Assembly (NCBI GenBank): GCA_947624175.1
Contig: CANQJD010000009.1
Coordinates: 1 to 35,209, forward strand
Direction: 5' to 3'
DNA: 35,209 nucleotides
Source of the DNA: an uncultured Bacilli bacterium
GTDB lineage: Bacteria; Bacillota_I; Bacilli_A; RF39; UBA660
A program made the position numbers and the translations under genes. The first letter of the stretch is position 1. Each line of letters begins with the position of its first letter. The notes beneath the pieces are model-generated. The model was not told the DNA's origin. It searched no databases and was given only the letters and a program-made list of their open reading frames with translations. Shown one piece after another: positions 6,739 to 13,952 of this stretch.

Positions 6739-8151
6739 ATGAAAAATATAAATTATTTAAAAGCTTTAAAAATATTTATTATTATTTTAGGGGTAGTTGC
6801 TTTTTTAGGCTTATTTATGCCTTATCAAAAATCAATTGGTGAACTTAAAGAAGAATTATTAAGTGCCCCAGGGGAAATGTATCTTGATGAAGTAGATTTA
6901 ACAAATAAAGATGCAGTTAATTTATCAATTATAGAAAATTTCAAGATTTATAAATATGCAATGGACAATAGTGAGGGTATTGATTGGGTACATGAAGAAG
7001 CAACTATAAATGTGGTCATTACAATTGTATTAATAATATCAATTATTTTAGTTTTATTGTTTGCTATTTTAAATAAAAATATCTTGGTGATCATTTTTGA
7101 TATAGTTTTAGGAATAAGTTCTCTTGCTATGAATTATGATATAACTTCACGAGGAGTTATGCCAAGTGATAATTATACTTGTGGAATTTCTTATTATTTA
7201 TTTATAATAATTGCTATTTTAATTCTAATTAGTGTTATAGCAATCAAAATTTTCAAAAAGCATCCTGAAATTTTAAAAAAGATAAAAGGTAATGAAGAAA
7301 TAACTGAAAATAAAACAGAAGATAAAAAAGAAGATAAAAATATTCAAGAAGAGAAAAAATATAATAAAGAATTAGAAAAAGTAATTGGAAAGTTAAAAAA
7401 ATATTGGTATATTTTAGTTATTGTAATATTAGTAGTAGTTGTAATGATAATACTTTTAGGTAATAAATCAAATAATTCTACAAATAACTCAGATGATTTT
7501 GATGATTATACTAATGAAGTTGATGATAACAAAGATAAAGATACCAATAATAAAGATAATAATAGCAATCATAGTAGTTCAAGTGGAAGTACAACTGGTA
7601 AAAATGAAAAAGCAAGTAATGTTGAATATTCAATTTTTCAAACTATTAGAAATGAAAATATAATGATTGGAAAGAATACTAATAATGGTATAAATGATAT
7701 TGAAATAGAAGTTGAGTTTTATGATAAAGATGACAATTTCCTTGGTTCTTCTAATGAGGATTTAGAATCTGTAACTAAAAATTCAGAGTTTGCAGTAGAA
7801 CTTTATGGATCACCAGAAAATTATGATCATTATAAAGTATTTGTTGAAGTAGAAGAATCAGATGATTATTCTTATACTGATAAGTTAAAAGCAACTTCAA
7901 ATGATACAGGAGAAAAAATAGTTGGACAGATAAAAAATACAACTGATGATGAAATAGAATATATAGAAATAGCAATTGTCTACTACAAAGATAAGAAAGT
8001 AGTAGGACATTCAGATACATTAGAATCAGCTGTTAAACCTGGACGTACTGCTAATTTTGAGTTTGAATATCCTTATGATAATAGTTATGATGATGTTGAG
8101 TTTGATACATATAAAGTATTTATAAATGAAGCATATACTTTTAATTGGTAA
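6739..8151 (+). CDS. Multi-pass membrane protein with paired FxLYD-like extracellular domains
   Basis: The 470-aa protein has one hydrophobic segment at 9-27, two at about 92-130, one at 150-168, a charged cytoplasmic linker, and a fifth at about 222-241. A long Asn/Asp/Ser-rich spacer then leads to two related beta domains at about 295-385 and 385-468. They share the pattern of FxLYD domains (an N-x-I-x-D-I-x-I-x-V-x-F/Y-Y-D element), for example TNNGINDIEIEVEFYDKD and TTDDEIEYIEIAIVYYKDK. GGATAGGAG precedes the start, and the upstream lipoprotein belongs to the same transcript. The pair probably works together at the cell surface; the substrate is unknown. Confidence 0.65.
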   Translation: MKNINYLKALKIFIIILGVVAFLGLFMPYQKSIGELKEELLSAPGEMYLDEVDLTNKDAVNLSIIENFKIYKYAMDNSEGIDWVHEEATINVVITIVLIISIILVLLFAILNKNILVIIFDIVLGISSLAMNYDITSRGVMPSDNYTCGISYYLFIIIAILILISVIAIKIFKKHPEILKKIKGNEEITENKTEDKKEDKNIQEEKKYNKELEKVIGKLKKYWYILVIVILVVVVMIILLGNKSNNSTNNSDDFDDYTNEVDDNKDKDTNNKDNNSNHSSSSGSTTGKNEKASNVEYSIFQTIRNENIMIGKNTNNGINDIEIEVEFYDKDDNFLGSSNEDLESVTKNSEFAVELYGSPENYDHYKVFVEVEESDDYSYTDKLKATSNDTGEKIVGQIKNTTDDEIEYIEIAIVYYKDKKVVGHSDTLESAVKPGRTANFEFEYPYDNSYDDVEFDTYKVFINEAYTFNW

Positions 8152-8189
8152 AAATAGTTCTAAAACTTTTTACTTATAATTTATCATTA

Positions 8190-8218
8190 GCATAATAAAT
8201 AAATATTTGGCATATAAT
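8190..8218 (+). promoter_or_regulatory. Possible sigma-E/sigma-K (mother cell) promoter of yabG
   Basis: GCATAAT (8190-8196), 14 nt, CATATAAT (8211-8218). This differs by one base in each box from the Bacillus sigma-E consensus KMATATT-N13/14-CATACAMT; sigma-K shares a similar -10. yabG is a mother-cell gene in Bacillus. The leader would be about 11 nt, containing GGAGATGAT. Confidence 0.4.
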
Positions 8219-8235
8219 TTCATGGAGATGATTAT

Positions 8236-9012
8236 ATGCCATTTAATATAGGAGATTTAGTAACAAGAAATTCATATAACAATGATACAGTCTTTAAAAT
8301 ATTAGATATTGATTCAGGGATTGCTATTTTAAAAGGGGTTAATATAAGATTATTAGCAGATGCTGATGTATCAGATTTAAAGAAAGTAGAAGTTAATAAA
8401 AATATTAAAGATGATCAAGTATTTTTAGATAGGTTTCATGTCGAGTTAGATAGAAATGAATACTTTTACTTGCCTGGTAAGGTTCTACATATTGATTCCG
8501 ATGAAGAATATTTAGAAAGATGTATGGATTTTTATAAAAATGTTCATGTTAAAGCTGTAGGAATTAAAATAAAAGAAGATGAAATAAGTAGTAATATTAA
8601 AAAATTATTAGAAGAATATAATCCTGATATATTAGTAATAACCGGACATGATGCTTATTATAAAAAACTTGGGGCTGAAAGTGATAATGATAATTATAAA
8701 AATACAACTAATTTTATTAAAGGAGTTAGGGAAGCCAGAAAATATGAAAGTCATGATGATTTAATAATTATAGCTGGGGCTTGTCAGTCTAATTATGAAG
8801 AATTAATTAAAGCTGGAGCTAATTTTGCAAGTAGTCCAAAACGAGTTAATATTCATGCACTAGACCCAGCCATTATTGCATCAAGTGTTGCTTTAAGCGA
8901 TAAAAATAAACCTATTGATTTAATTGGTATTTTAGAAAAAACTAAATATGGTGCTAAAGGCATTGGGGGAATTATCACGAATGGAACTATGTATGTGGGG
9001 TATCCAAGATGA
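8236..9012 (+). CDS. yabG: Sporulation-specific protease YabG
   Basis: YabG is a cysteine-type protease (peptidase U57) made in the mother cell; it trims coat proteins in Bacillus and processes germination proteins in Clostridioides. Family landmarks are the N-terminal KOW-like MPFNIGDLVTRNSYNND, VLHIDSDEEYLERCMDFY, YNPDILVITGHDAYYKK, IIIAGACQSNYEELIKAGANFASSPKR and NIHALDPAIIASSVA. The conserved His in TGHDAY and Cys in GACQS, candidate catalytic residues, are both present. At 258 aa it is slightly shorter than Bacillus YabG. It overlaps veg by ATGA. Confidence 0.95.
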   Translation: MPFNIGDLVTRNSYNNDTVFKILDIDSGIAILKGVNIRLLADADVSDLKKVEVNKNIKDDQVFLDRFHVELDRNEYFYLPGKVLHIDSDEEYLERCMDFYKNVHVKAVGIKIKEDEISSNIKKLLEEYNPDILVITGHDAYYKKLGAESDNDNYKNTTNFIKGVREARKYESHDDLIIIAGACQSNYEELIKAGANFASSPKRVNIHALDPAIIASSVALSDKNKPIDLIGILEKTKYGAKGIGGIITNGTMYVGYPR

Positions 9013-9245
9013 TATCAAAGATAAAAAACGATTTAACAAAAGAAATTGGAAAACCTTTACATTTTAGATTTAATGGGGCTAGAAACCAGATTGAAGAATT
9101 TGAAGGATGTATTGAAAATACTTATAACTTTATTTTTACTATTAAAACAACGGGTGCTAATGAACGAATTAAATCTTTTACTTACAGTGATATCCTAACT
9201 TTGAATTTAGAAATATTAGATTATGAATTTCAAGATAAAAGTTAA
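9009..9245 (+). CDS. veg: Veg family protein
   Basis: Veg is a small, abundant protein in Bacillus, linked to biofilm gene control; its molecular role is unsettled. This 78-aa protein has the family pattern: KIKNDLTKEIGKPLHFRFNG, then TTGANERIKSFTYSDILTLN, close to the Veg signature around TGSNERxxSFSYxDVLT. Its start overlaps the yabG stop, giving the ancestral yabG-veg order. In Bacillus veg has a strong vegetative promoter of its own; I do not see an obvious one here, so it may depend on yabG read-through. Confidence 0.9.
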   Translation: MISKIKNDLTKEIGKPLHFRFNGARNQIEEFEGCIENTYNFIFTIKTTGANERIKSFTYSDILTLNLEILDYEFQDKS

Positions 9246-9284
9246 AAATATTTACATTATTTTACAATTGATAATGATATAACT

Positions 9285-9313
9285 TTGCATTAAAAGCAAA
9301 AATATGATATACT
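9285..9313 (+). promoter_or_regulatory. Sigma-A promoter of the M23 peptidase gene
   Basis: TTGCAT (9285-9290), 17-nt spacer, TATACT (9308-9313). The -35 box lies within ACTTTGCATT, a 10-bp string also found (reverse strand) in the XRE operator candidate at 5630-5648, and TTTGC-N7-GCAAA forms an inverted repeat over it. Confidence 0.6.
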
Positions 9314-9339
9314 TTTCATATATAAAGGATATGATGATT

Positions 9340-10542
9340 ATGAAAAAAAGATATATTGTATTTGCTTTTTTATTATTAATACTTATAATGCCTTTTAAAG
9401 TAGAAGCCAAAACTTTAAAAGATTTTCGAGATGAACTTGCTGCTTTAAAACAAAAGAAAGCCGATCAAGATGCTGGTAAAGCCTTGAAGCAGCAAGAAAT
9501 AAACGATGTTAATCATAAAATTGAAAATATAACTAATACAATTTCAGAACATGAAACAACAATTAAAACCTTAACAAAAGAAATAGATACATTAAATGAA
9601 CAAGCCAAAGAAAGAGAATTAGAAATTAAAGAAGTTTTACATTTCTTACAAATTGCTAATGGTGAAAGTGCTTATCTTGAATATATATTTGGGGCTAAAG
9701 ATATAACGGATTTTATTTATCGGAGTGCTGTTAGTGGTCAATTAGTTGAATATAACGATGAATTAATTGATGAATACAATGCTACTATAAAAAAGAATGA
9801 ACAAAAACAAGTTGATTTAAAAAACGAATTAGTAAGTCTTGATAAAAAGCAAAAAGAGTTAGAAGTTAGTTTATCTTCTCTTGGTAAAGAATTAAATTCG
9901 ATGTTAGATGTTTCGATGTCAATTGATGAAGAGATTAAAGCAGCTGAGAAAAATATTAAAATGTATGAAGATTTAGGTTGTAAAGAAACTCAAGATATTA
10001 ATGATTGTACGAGTAAAGTTCCTTATTCAAATGGTTTTGTAAGACCAGTTGTAAATGGAAGAATTTCAAGTAATTATGGAATGCGTTGCTATACAAGAAA
10101 TAATGGTCAATATTATTGTGGTATGCATAATGGAATTGATATTGCCGGTAGTACTAATACTAATATCTATGCAGCCGCTCCAGGAATAGTTGGGGCTATT
10201 ACTTTGAAATATAAATGTGGTGGTAATATGATATTTATTCACCATAATATAAATGGTAATAATTATACAACCGCTTACTTCCATACTAAAAATATCCGAG
10301 TTAAAGTTGGAGATTATGTTGACCAAAATACAGTTATAGCAACTATAGGCGGTGATCCTTCTACTTGGAGTTATGATCAATGTACAACTGGACAACACCT
10401 ACACTTTGCAGTTGCAACAGGACTTTATATGAAAGATTATACATGGTTTTCAACTTATGAATCGAGAAATATCAATCCAACCTCTGTTGTTAACTTCCCT
10501 GGTTATGGAGTATGGTTCTCTAATCGAGTTACGAAATATTAA
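9340..10542 (+). CDS. Secreted murein hydrolase: coiled coil plus M23 peptidase
   Basis: The layout is like EnvC or CwlO-type peptidoglycan hydrolases: a signal peptide (about 1-22, cleavage near VEA), a long coiled coil (about 25-220, with a break at LQIANGESAYLEYIFGAKDI), and a C-terminal LytM/M23 zinc endopeptidase domain. The zinc ligands are present: HNGID (about 262-266) and HLH (about 352-354). Cysteines around NYGMRCYTRN and YYCGMH may form a disulfide. I chose ATG 9340, ten bases behind AAAGGA, because the track's start lies in the promoter. Since the metal site is intact it should be an active enzyme rather than only an amidase activator. Confidence 0.9.
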   Translation: MKKRYIVFAFLLLILIMPFKVEAKTLKDFRDELAALKQKKADQDAGKALKQQEINDVNHKIENITNTISEHETTIKTLTKEIDTLNEQAKERELEIKEVLHFLQIANGESAYLEYIFGAKDITDFIYRSAVSGQLVEYNDELIDEYNATIKKNEQKQVDLKNELVSLDKKQKELEVSLSSLGKELNSMLDVSMSIDEEIKAAEKNIKMYEDLGCKETQDINDCTSKVPYSNGFVRPVVNGRISSNYGMRCYTRNNGQYYCGMHNGIDIAGSTNTNIYAAAPGIVGAITLKYKCGGNMIFIHHNINGNNYTTAYFHTKNIRVKVGDYVDQNTVIATIGGDPSTWSYDQCTTGQHLHFAVATGLYMKDYTWFSTYESRNINPTSVVNFPGYGVWFSNRVTKY

Positions 10543-10569
10543 AAAAGTGTCGAGATTCGACATTTTTTT
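10541..10569 (+). terminator. Terminator of the M23 peptidase gene
   Basis: AAAGTGTCGA pairs with TCGACATTTT (one G-U) around GAT, followed by a T-run. The stem overlaps the stop codon. Confidence 0.85.
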
Positions 10570-10728
10570 ACATTGTAAATATTTATAATATTAAAATAAA
10601 ATAGTAAGAAAAGTTTACAAAATTAAGCTGTCCAATTTATAAAAATCAAGTTCTAGATACGAAAAATTAAAAAAAGGGGTATATATTTAGTGAAATACAT
10701 GATATAATGGTTAAAGAGTAGGTGGATT

Positions 10729-11406
10729 ATGAAAAAAATTTTTTGTCTTGCTCTTATCATTCTTTTATTTACTGGATGTAGTATTACTAAAGTAGAAGAA
10801 GAAAGTTTTGATAGTATTATAAATACCGTTTTATATAAAGATACCAATTTAACTAATACCTCATTTGATGGATATAAATTTTATTTACCAAGAGGGACAA
10901 GGGTATCTCTTAAAAAACAATCGAATTTAGAGATTAAAGATAAGGATAATTACTATTATTTATATGTTGATATGATTTCTTATTTTTATAAAACAAAAGA
11001 AAGTCATAAGGTTGATTCTAATATTTATTATTCAAGAAACTTAAATTCAGCTAATGGATTTGGGTACATTGATATTTCTAAAGTTAATAATAAATACTTT
11101 CTAGAAGTTATGTACAATTATGCTAAAATCGAAGCTTATGTCGAGGAAGAAGATTTATATGATTCGTTTTTAAATATTTGCTATATCTTATCAACAATCG
11201 ATTATAATGAAAGTGTTATTAATTATCGATTAAGTAATAAAGAGTTAGAGACAACAACAGAAGAATTTAATATCTTTAAATCAAAGAAAGATGATGATGA
11301 CTTCTTACAATATATAGAAGAATTCGATAAATATGAGGATAAACAGAATACTGGACAAGACCAAGATAGTCTTGAAACTGATACAGAAGAAGAACTAGGA
11401 AGGTGA
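10729..11406 (+). CDS. Lipoprotein, function unknown; first gene of a four-gene operon
   Basis: The signal peptide ends in the lipobox FTGC (Cys17), so it should be a lipid-anchored surface protein. Residues about 25-165 form a beta-rich domain with FDGYKFYLPRGTRVSLKKQ and YYYLYVDMISYFY; the last 50 residues are acidic and look unstructured (KDDDDFLQYIEEFDKYEDKQ). I do not know the family. The start has AGGTGG just upstream, and TATAAT lies at 10703-10708. It is followed after 4 bp by 11411-12325, so it belongs with the YtxG/YtxH-like genes. Confidence 0.75.
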   Translation: MKKIFCLALIILLFTGCSITKVEEESFDSIINTVLYKDTNLTNTSFDGYKFYLPRGTRVSLKKQSNLEIKDKDNYYYLYVDMISYFYKTKESHKVDSNIYYSRNLNSANGFGYIDISKVNNKYFLEVMYNYAKIEAYVEEEDLYDSFLNICYILSTIDYNESVINYRLSNKELETTTEEFNIFKSKKDDDDFLQYIEEFDKYEDKQNTGQDQDSLETDTEEELGR

Positions 11407-11410
11407 GAAA

Positions 11411-12325
11411 ATGGGATTAGTCGATAAACTTAAAAATATCTTTTTTGAGGAAGAAGAAGAGGAAGAAGTAGAAGATACAAGACCTATTCAAAAAGTAAAA
11501 GAAAAAGAAGTTAAAAAAGAAAAGGAAGTTATTGCTAAAAAGGTTGAAATTCCAAGAAGAAGAAAAGAAAACGAAGATGATGATGGAGAAATCGTTGAAG
11601 AGATAAAATTTGAGGTTCCAAAGAAAGAAAAAGAGGTAACAAGCTATGTTGAAATACCCAAAGAAGAACCTCCTAAAAGAGAATCTAAAATAACCGAAAT
11701 GATATTTGAAGATGAAGACTTTATTTTAGATACTCCTAAAGAAGAACCAAAAAAAGTAGAACAACCATTTAAAACTAGAGAAAGTAGAGAAACTTATGTT
11801 GAAAAAGAAATAAGAGATGTACCAAGATATGATTATCCTAAGAAAGAAGAGCCTAAAAAGGTTGGAGGGTTTACTCCATCACCTATTATTTCGCCTATCT
11901 ATGGTATTTTAGATAAGAATTATAAAAAAGAGGAAGTTAAAGAAAATAAAGAGATAAGAATTACAAGCAGGGTTAGTCGAATGGATCTTGATAGTGTTCG
12001 AAATAAAGCCTTTGGTGATTTAGAAAATGAATTATTTTCAAGAGACTCAGATACTCCTAAAGAAGAAGATGAAGAACCTAAAGAAGATTTAAGTAAGTTA
12101 AGAGATAAAATTGAAGATGATGGTAAACCCGTTATCGATAAAGTAACCTTAGGAGAAGCTGATGAATATTATACTGATTTAGGACTTGCTTATAACACCG
12201 ATTATAAAGATGTATCTAAAGAAATAAATGATGGAAAAGTTAAAAAAGAAAAGAAAGAAAAAGGGGATAAATTAGAAGATAATTTATTCGACCTTATTGA
12301 AACAATGTACGATAGGGAGGATTAG
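11411..12325 (+). CDS. Highly charged, mostly disordered protein with amphipathic N-terminus
   Basis: The 304 residues are dominated by Lys, Glu, Asp, Pro and Arg. The N-terminus MGLVDKLKNIFFEEEEEE is an amphipathic helix followed by an acidic run, the same plan as the membrane-targeting tip of SepF (MSMKNKLKNFF...). The SepF core domain itself is absent. One conserved-looking ordered stretch stands out: FTPSPIISPIYGILDKNY (about 155-172), probably a binding motif; a second helical part lies at about 188-215. A peripheral membrane scaffold is a reasonable guess, no more. It sits 4 bp after the lipoprotein gene and 2 bp before the DUF948-like gene, with AGGAAGGTGAG as ribosome site. Confidence 0.65.
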   Translation: MGLVDKLKNIFFEEEEEEEVEDTRPIQKVKEKEVKKEKEVIAKKVEIPRRRKENEDDDGEIVEEIKFEVPKKEKEVTSYVEIPKEEPPKRESKITEMIFEDEDFILDTPKEEPKKVEQPFKTRESRETYVEKEIRDVPRYDYPKKEEPKKVGGFTPSPIISPIYGILDKNYKKEEVKENKEIRITSRVSRMDLDSVRNKAFGDLENELFSRDSDTPKEEDEEPKEDLSKLRDKIEDDGKPVIDKVTLGEADEYYTDLGLAYNTDYKDVSKEINDGKVKKEKKEKGDKLEDNLFDLIETMYDRED

Positions 12326-12327
12326 AA

Positions 12328-12609
12328 ATGGATTTTTTATTAATTTTATTAACCGTTTTTGGTATAATTTTGATTATTGCTTTAATAATATTATGTGTAA
12401 GATTAAATTTTACCATTACAAGAGTTAACTTATTACTTGATGATATAAACGAGAAGATGAAGACTATAGACCAAGTCTTTGAGGTTATTTCCAAAGTTAC
12501 AAATTCTATTAATGTAGTAAATGATAGAATTGCTGGAGTATTAACTTCGTTAATTGGTAATGTAATTGCAAAATTTAAGAAAAAGAAAGAGGAAGAGGAG
12601 GAATTTTAA
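12328..12609 (+). CDS. DUF948/YtxG-like membrane-anchored coiled-coil protein
   Basis: A 93-aa protein with one hydrophobic N-terminal segment (about 3-27, LLILLTVFGIILIIALIILCV), a heptad-like amphipathic helix (RVNLLLDDINEKMKTIDQVFEVISKVTNSIN), and a highly charged tail ending in KKKKEEEEEF. This is the build of DUF948 proteins such as Bacillus YtxG. The YtxH-type gene starts on the base after its stop codon, matching the ytxG-ytxH order in Bacillus, where the operon is part of the general stress response. No sigma-B-type promoter is apparent here. Confidence 0.7.
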   Translation: MDFLLILLTVFGIILIIALIILCVRLNFTITRVNLLLDDINEKMKTIDQVFEVISKVTNSINVVNDRIAGVLTSLIGNVIAKFKKKKEEEEEF

Positions 12610-13035
12610 ATGGCAAAGAAAAATTTAGGCAATTTAGCATTAGGTGTTGCAATTGGAGCAAGTTTAGGAATTTTATTTGCACCAAAGAAAGGTAGTGAAA
12701 CAAGAAAGGAACTTAAAGGCAAAATGCTTGATTTAGTATCAAGAGCAAAAGAATTAAGTATTTCAGATGTTTCAGATATGGTTCAAGATAAAATTAATGA
12801 AATTCGTAAGGACTTAAATGATTTAGACAAAGAAAAAGTATTAAAGATTGCTAAAAAGAAATCAGAAGATATTAAAAAGAAATGTGAAGATTTAGTTAAA
12901 TTAGCAATTGATAAAGGAACACCAGTTTTAAAAGATGCTGCTGAAGAAGTAAGAGATAAAACAATTGAAGTTATGAAAGACATGATTGCTAAATTAGAAC
13001 AGACTGAAGAACCTAAAAAAGACAAAGAAAAATAG
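12610..13035 (+). CDS. YtxH-like protein
   Basis: The N-terminus MAKKNLGNLALGVAIGASLGILFAPKKGSETR is the diagnostic YtxH domain: one glycine-rich membrane segment followed by the LFAPKKG motif. Residues about 33-130 are a long amphipathic helix of the LEA/coiled-coil kind, with the tail EQTEEPKKDKEK. YtxH proteins are linked to stress in Bacillus, but their biochemical role is not known. It is the last gene of the operon. GAGGAGGAATTTTAA precedes the ATG. A sigma-A-type promoter begins on the base after its stop codon. Confidence 0.85.
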   Translation: MAKKNLGNLALGVAIGASLGILFAPKKGSETRKELKGKMLDLVSRAKELSISDVSDMVQDKINEIRKDLNDLDKEKVLKIAKKKSEDIKKKCEDLVKLAIDKGTPVLKDAAEEVRDKTIEVMKDMIAKLEQTEEPKKDKEK

Positions 13036-13064
13036 TTGACTTTATAGTATAAATATGATACTAT
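13036..13064 (+). promoter_or_regulatory. Sigma-A-like promoter downstream of ytxH
   Basis: TTGACT (13036-13041) with TACTAT at 17-nt spacing (13059-13064). A TATAAT at 13062-13067 overlaps it at 20-nt spacing. The box starts on the first base after the ytxH stop codon. Confidence 0.55.
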
Positions 13065-13068
13065 AATT

Positions 13069-13135
13069 ATGCAACAAAAAAATGTTAAATCATTTTTGTG
13101 TGGACTCTATTATCGGTGGAGTCCTATTTTTCTTT
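13069..13135 (+). ncRNA. Candidate small RNA of about 65 nt
   Basis: Between the promoter at 13036 and a T-run ending near 13135 lie two hairpins. The first is AAAAATG / CATTTTT with a 6-nt loop (13078-13097). The second is GGACTC / GAGTCC (13102-13107 / 13119-13124), followed by TATTTTTCTTTT, which would be the terminator. A 38-codon reading frame starting at ATG 13069 exists but has no ribosome site and runs through the terminator. The alternative reading is that this is only the terminator of the ytxH operon with a chance promoter in front. Confidence 0.4.
13102..13135 (+). terminator. Terminator after the ytxH operon / candidate small RNA
   Basis: GGACTC-N11-GAGTCC followed by TATTTTTCTTTT. 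Confidence 0.65.
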
Positions 13136-13218
13136 TATATACTTTACACCTAGTGTCTAATCACTTTTATTTTTACTATTATTAGGTTATAATTAATTAT
13201 AGTAAGGATAAGGATAAT

Positions 13219-13806
13219 ATGAATGATGAGTTAAAAAGTTTTAATAGTCTAACTCAAGAAATATTTGAGATAATTAAAACGGATTATGGTAAATTTTTAA
13301 CAAAAGAAAAATTAGAATATCTTGATAATAATAATCTTTTTAAAATAGTAGATGATACTATTTATTATCAAAAAGATTTAGTTTCTTATCCCCTAAAAAA
13401 AGAAAATTTAACAATTCAAGTTATAGTCTTCATGTGTCTTTTATCTGTTTGCTCAAATATTAATCCTTTAAAAATATTATTAATTTCTGATGAAGTAAAT
13501 AATATTATTACTAAGTATAATTTAGATGAAAATAATAATATAAGAAATTTTGATTTTATAGATATCTTAAAAACGAAAATTTTAGATGATTTACCATTCA
13601 ATATTATTTTTTTAGATACAGATATTGAAATATTTAATTATTTAGTAACTGAAAAAGGTATTAAAACAGCAAAACTTTATTATGATATAAATAAATCTTT
13701 AGGAAAAGTAAATAATCCAATTGATTATTACTTAAATTATCAAGATTATGATTATGATTTAGCTTATGATAAAGTTTATAATTTTATAAATACGAGAATA
13801 ATTTGA
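13219..13806 (+). CDS. Soluble protein of unknown function
   Basis: A 195-aa protein with no signal peptide; one hydrophobic patch (VIVFMCLLSVCSNINPLKILLI, about 70-92) could be buried or a membrane segment. The rest is acidic and Asn/Asp/Tyr-rich, with a tyrosine-rich stretch near the end (YYLNYQDYDYDLAYDKVYNF). I do not recognise the family. AAGGATAAGGAT precedes ATG 13219 and TATAAT lies at 13188-13193. Its stop codon is only 2 bp from the first inverted-repeat base near the TnpB element, so the element has landed at its very end and could have changed its last codons. Confidence 0.6.
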   Translation: MNDELKSFNSLTQEIFEIIKTDYGKFLTKEKLEYLDNNNLFKIVDDTIYYQKDLVSYPLKKENLTIQVIVFMCLLSVCSNINPLKILLISDEVNNIITKYNLDENNNIRNFDFIDILKTKILDDLPFNIIFLDTDIEIFNYLVTEKGIKTAKLYYDINKSLGKVNNPIDYYLNYQDYDYDLAYDKVYNFINTRII

Positions 13807-13807
13807 T

Positions 13808-13952
13808 AGAACAAAAGTAATTTTCGAATAAATTCGTAAATCACTAAGGAAGCCTCACGACTTCCTATTTCTACTTCATAGGATACTTCGTATCCTCCAT
13901 AGACCAAGATTCGATGGTCGCCACCGTTTTTTTTATATGATTTATAATTATT
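13808..13952 (-). ncRNA. Probable omega RNA (reRNA) at the right end of the TnpB element
   Basis: TnpB nucleases use a guide RNA encoded from the end of tnpB across the transposon right end. On the minus strand, directly after the tnpB stop, there are four compact hairpins: GACCA-N8-TGGTC (13902-13919), GGATAC-TTC-GTATCC (13881-13895), AGGAAG-N8-CTTCCT (13847-13866) and CGAAT-AA-ATTCG (13825-13836). This GC-richer structured block stands out from its AT-rich surroundings. The exact element end, and so the guide start, cannot be fixed from one copy; guide sequence would run toward and into the tail of the 13219-13806 gene. Confidence 0.65.

Noticed and set aside
13069-13185. 38-codon ORF beginning at the start of the candidate small RNA
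   Set aside because: No ribosome site; it reads through the GGACTC/GAGTCC terminator and has no recognisable peptide character.
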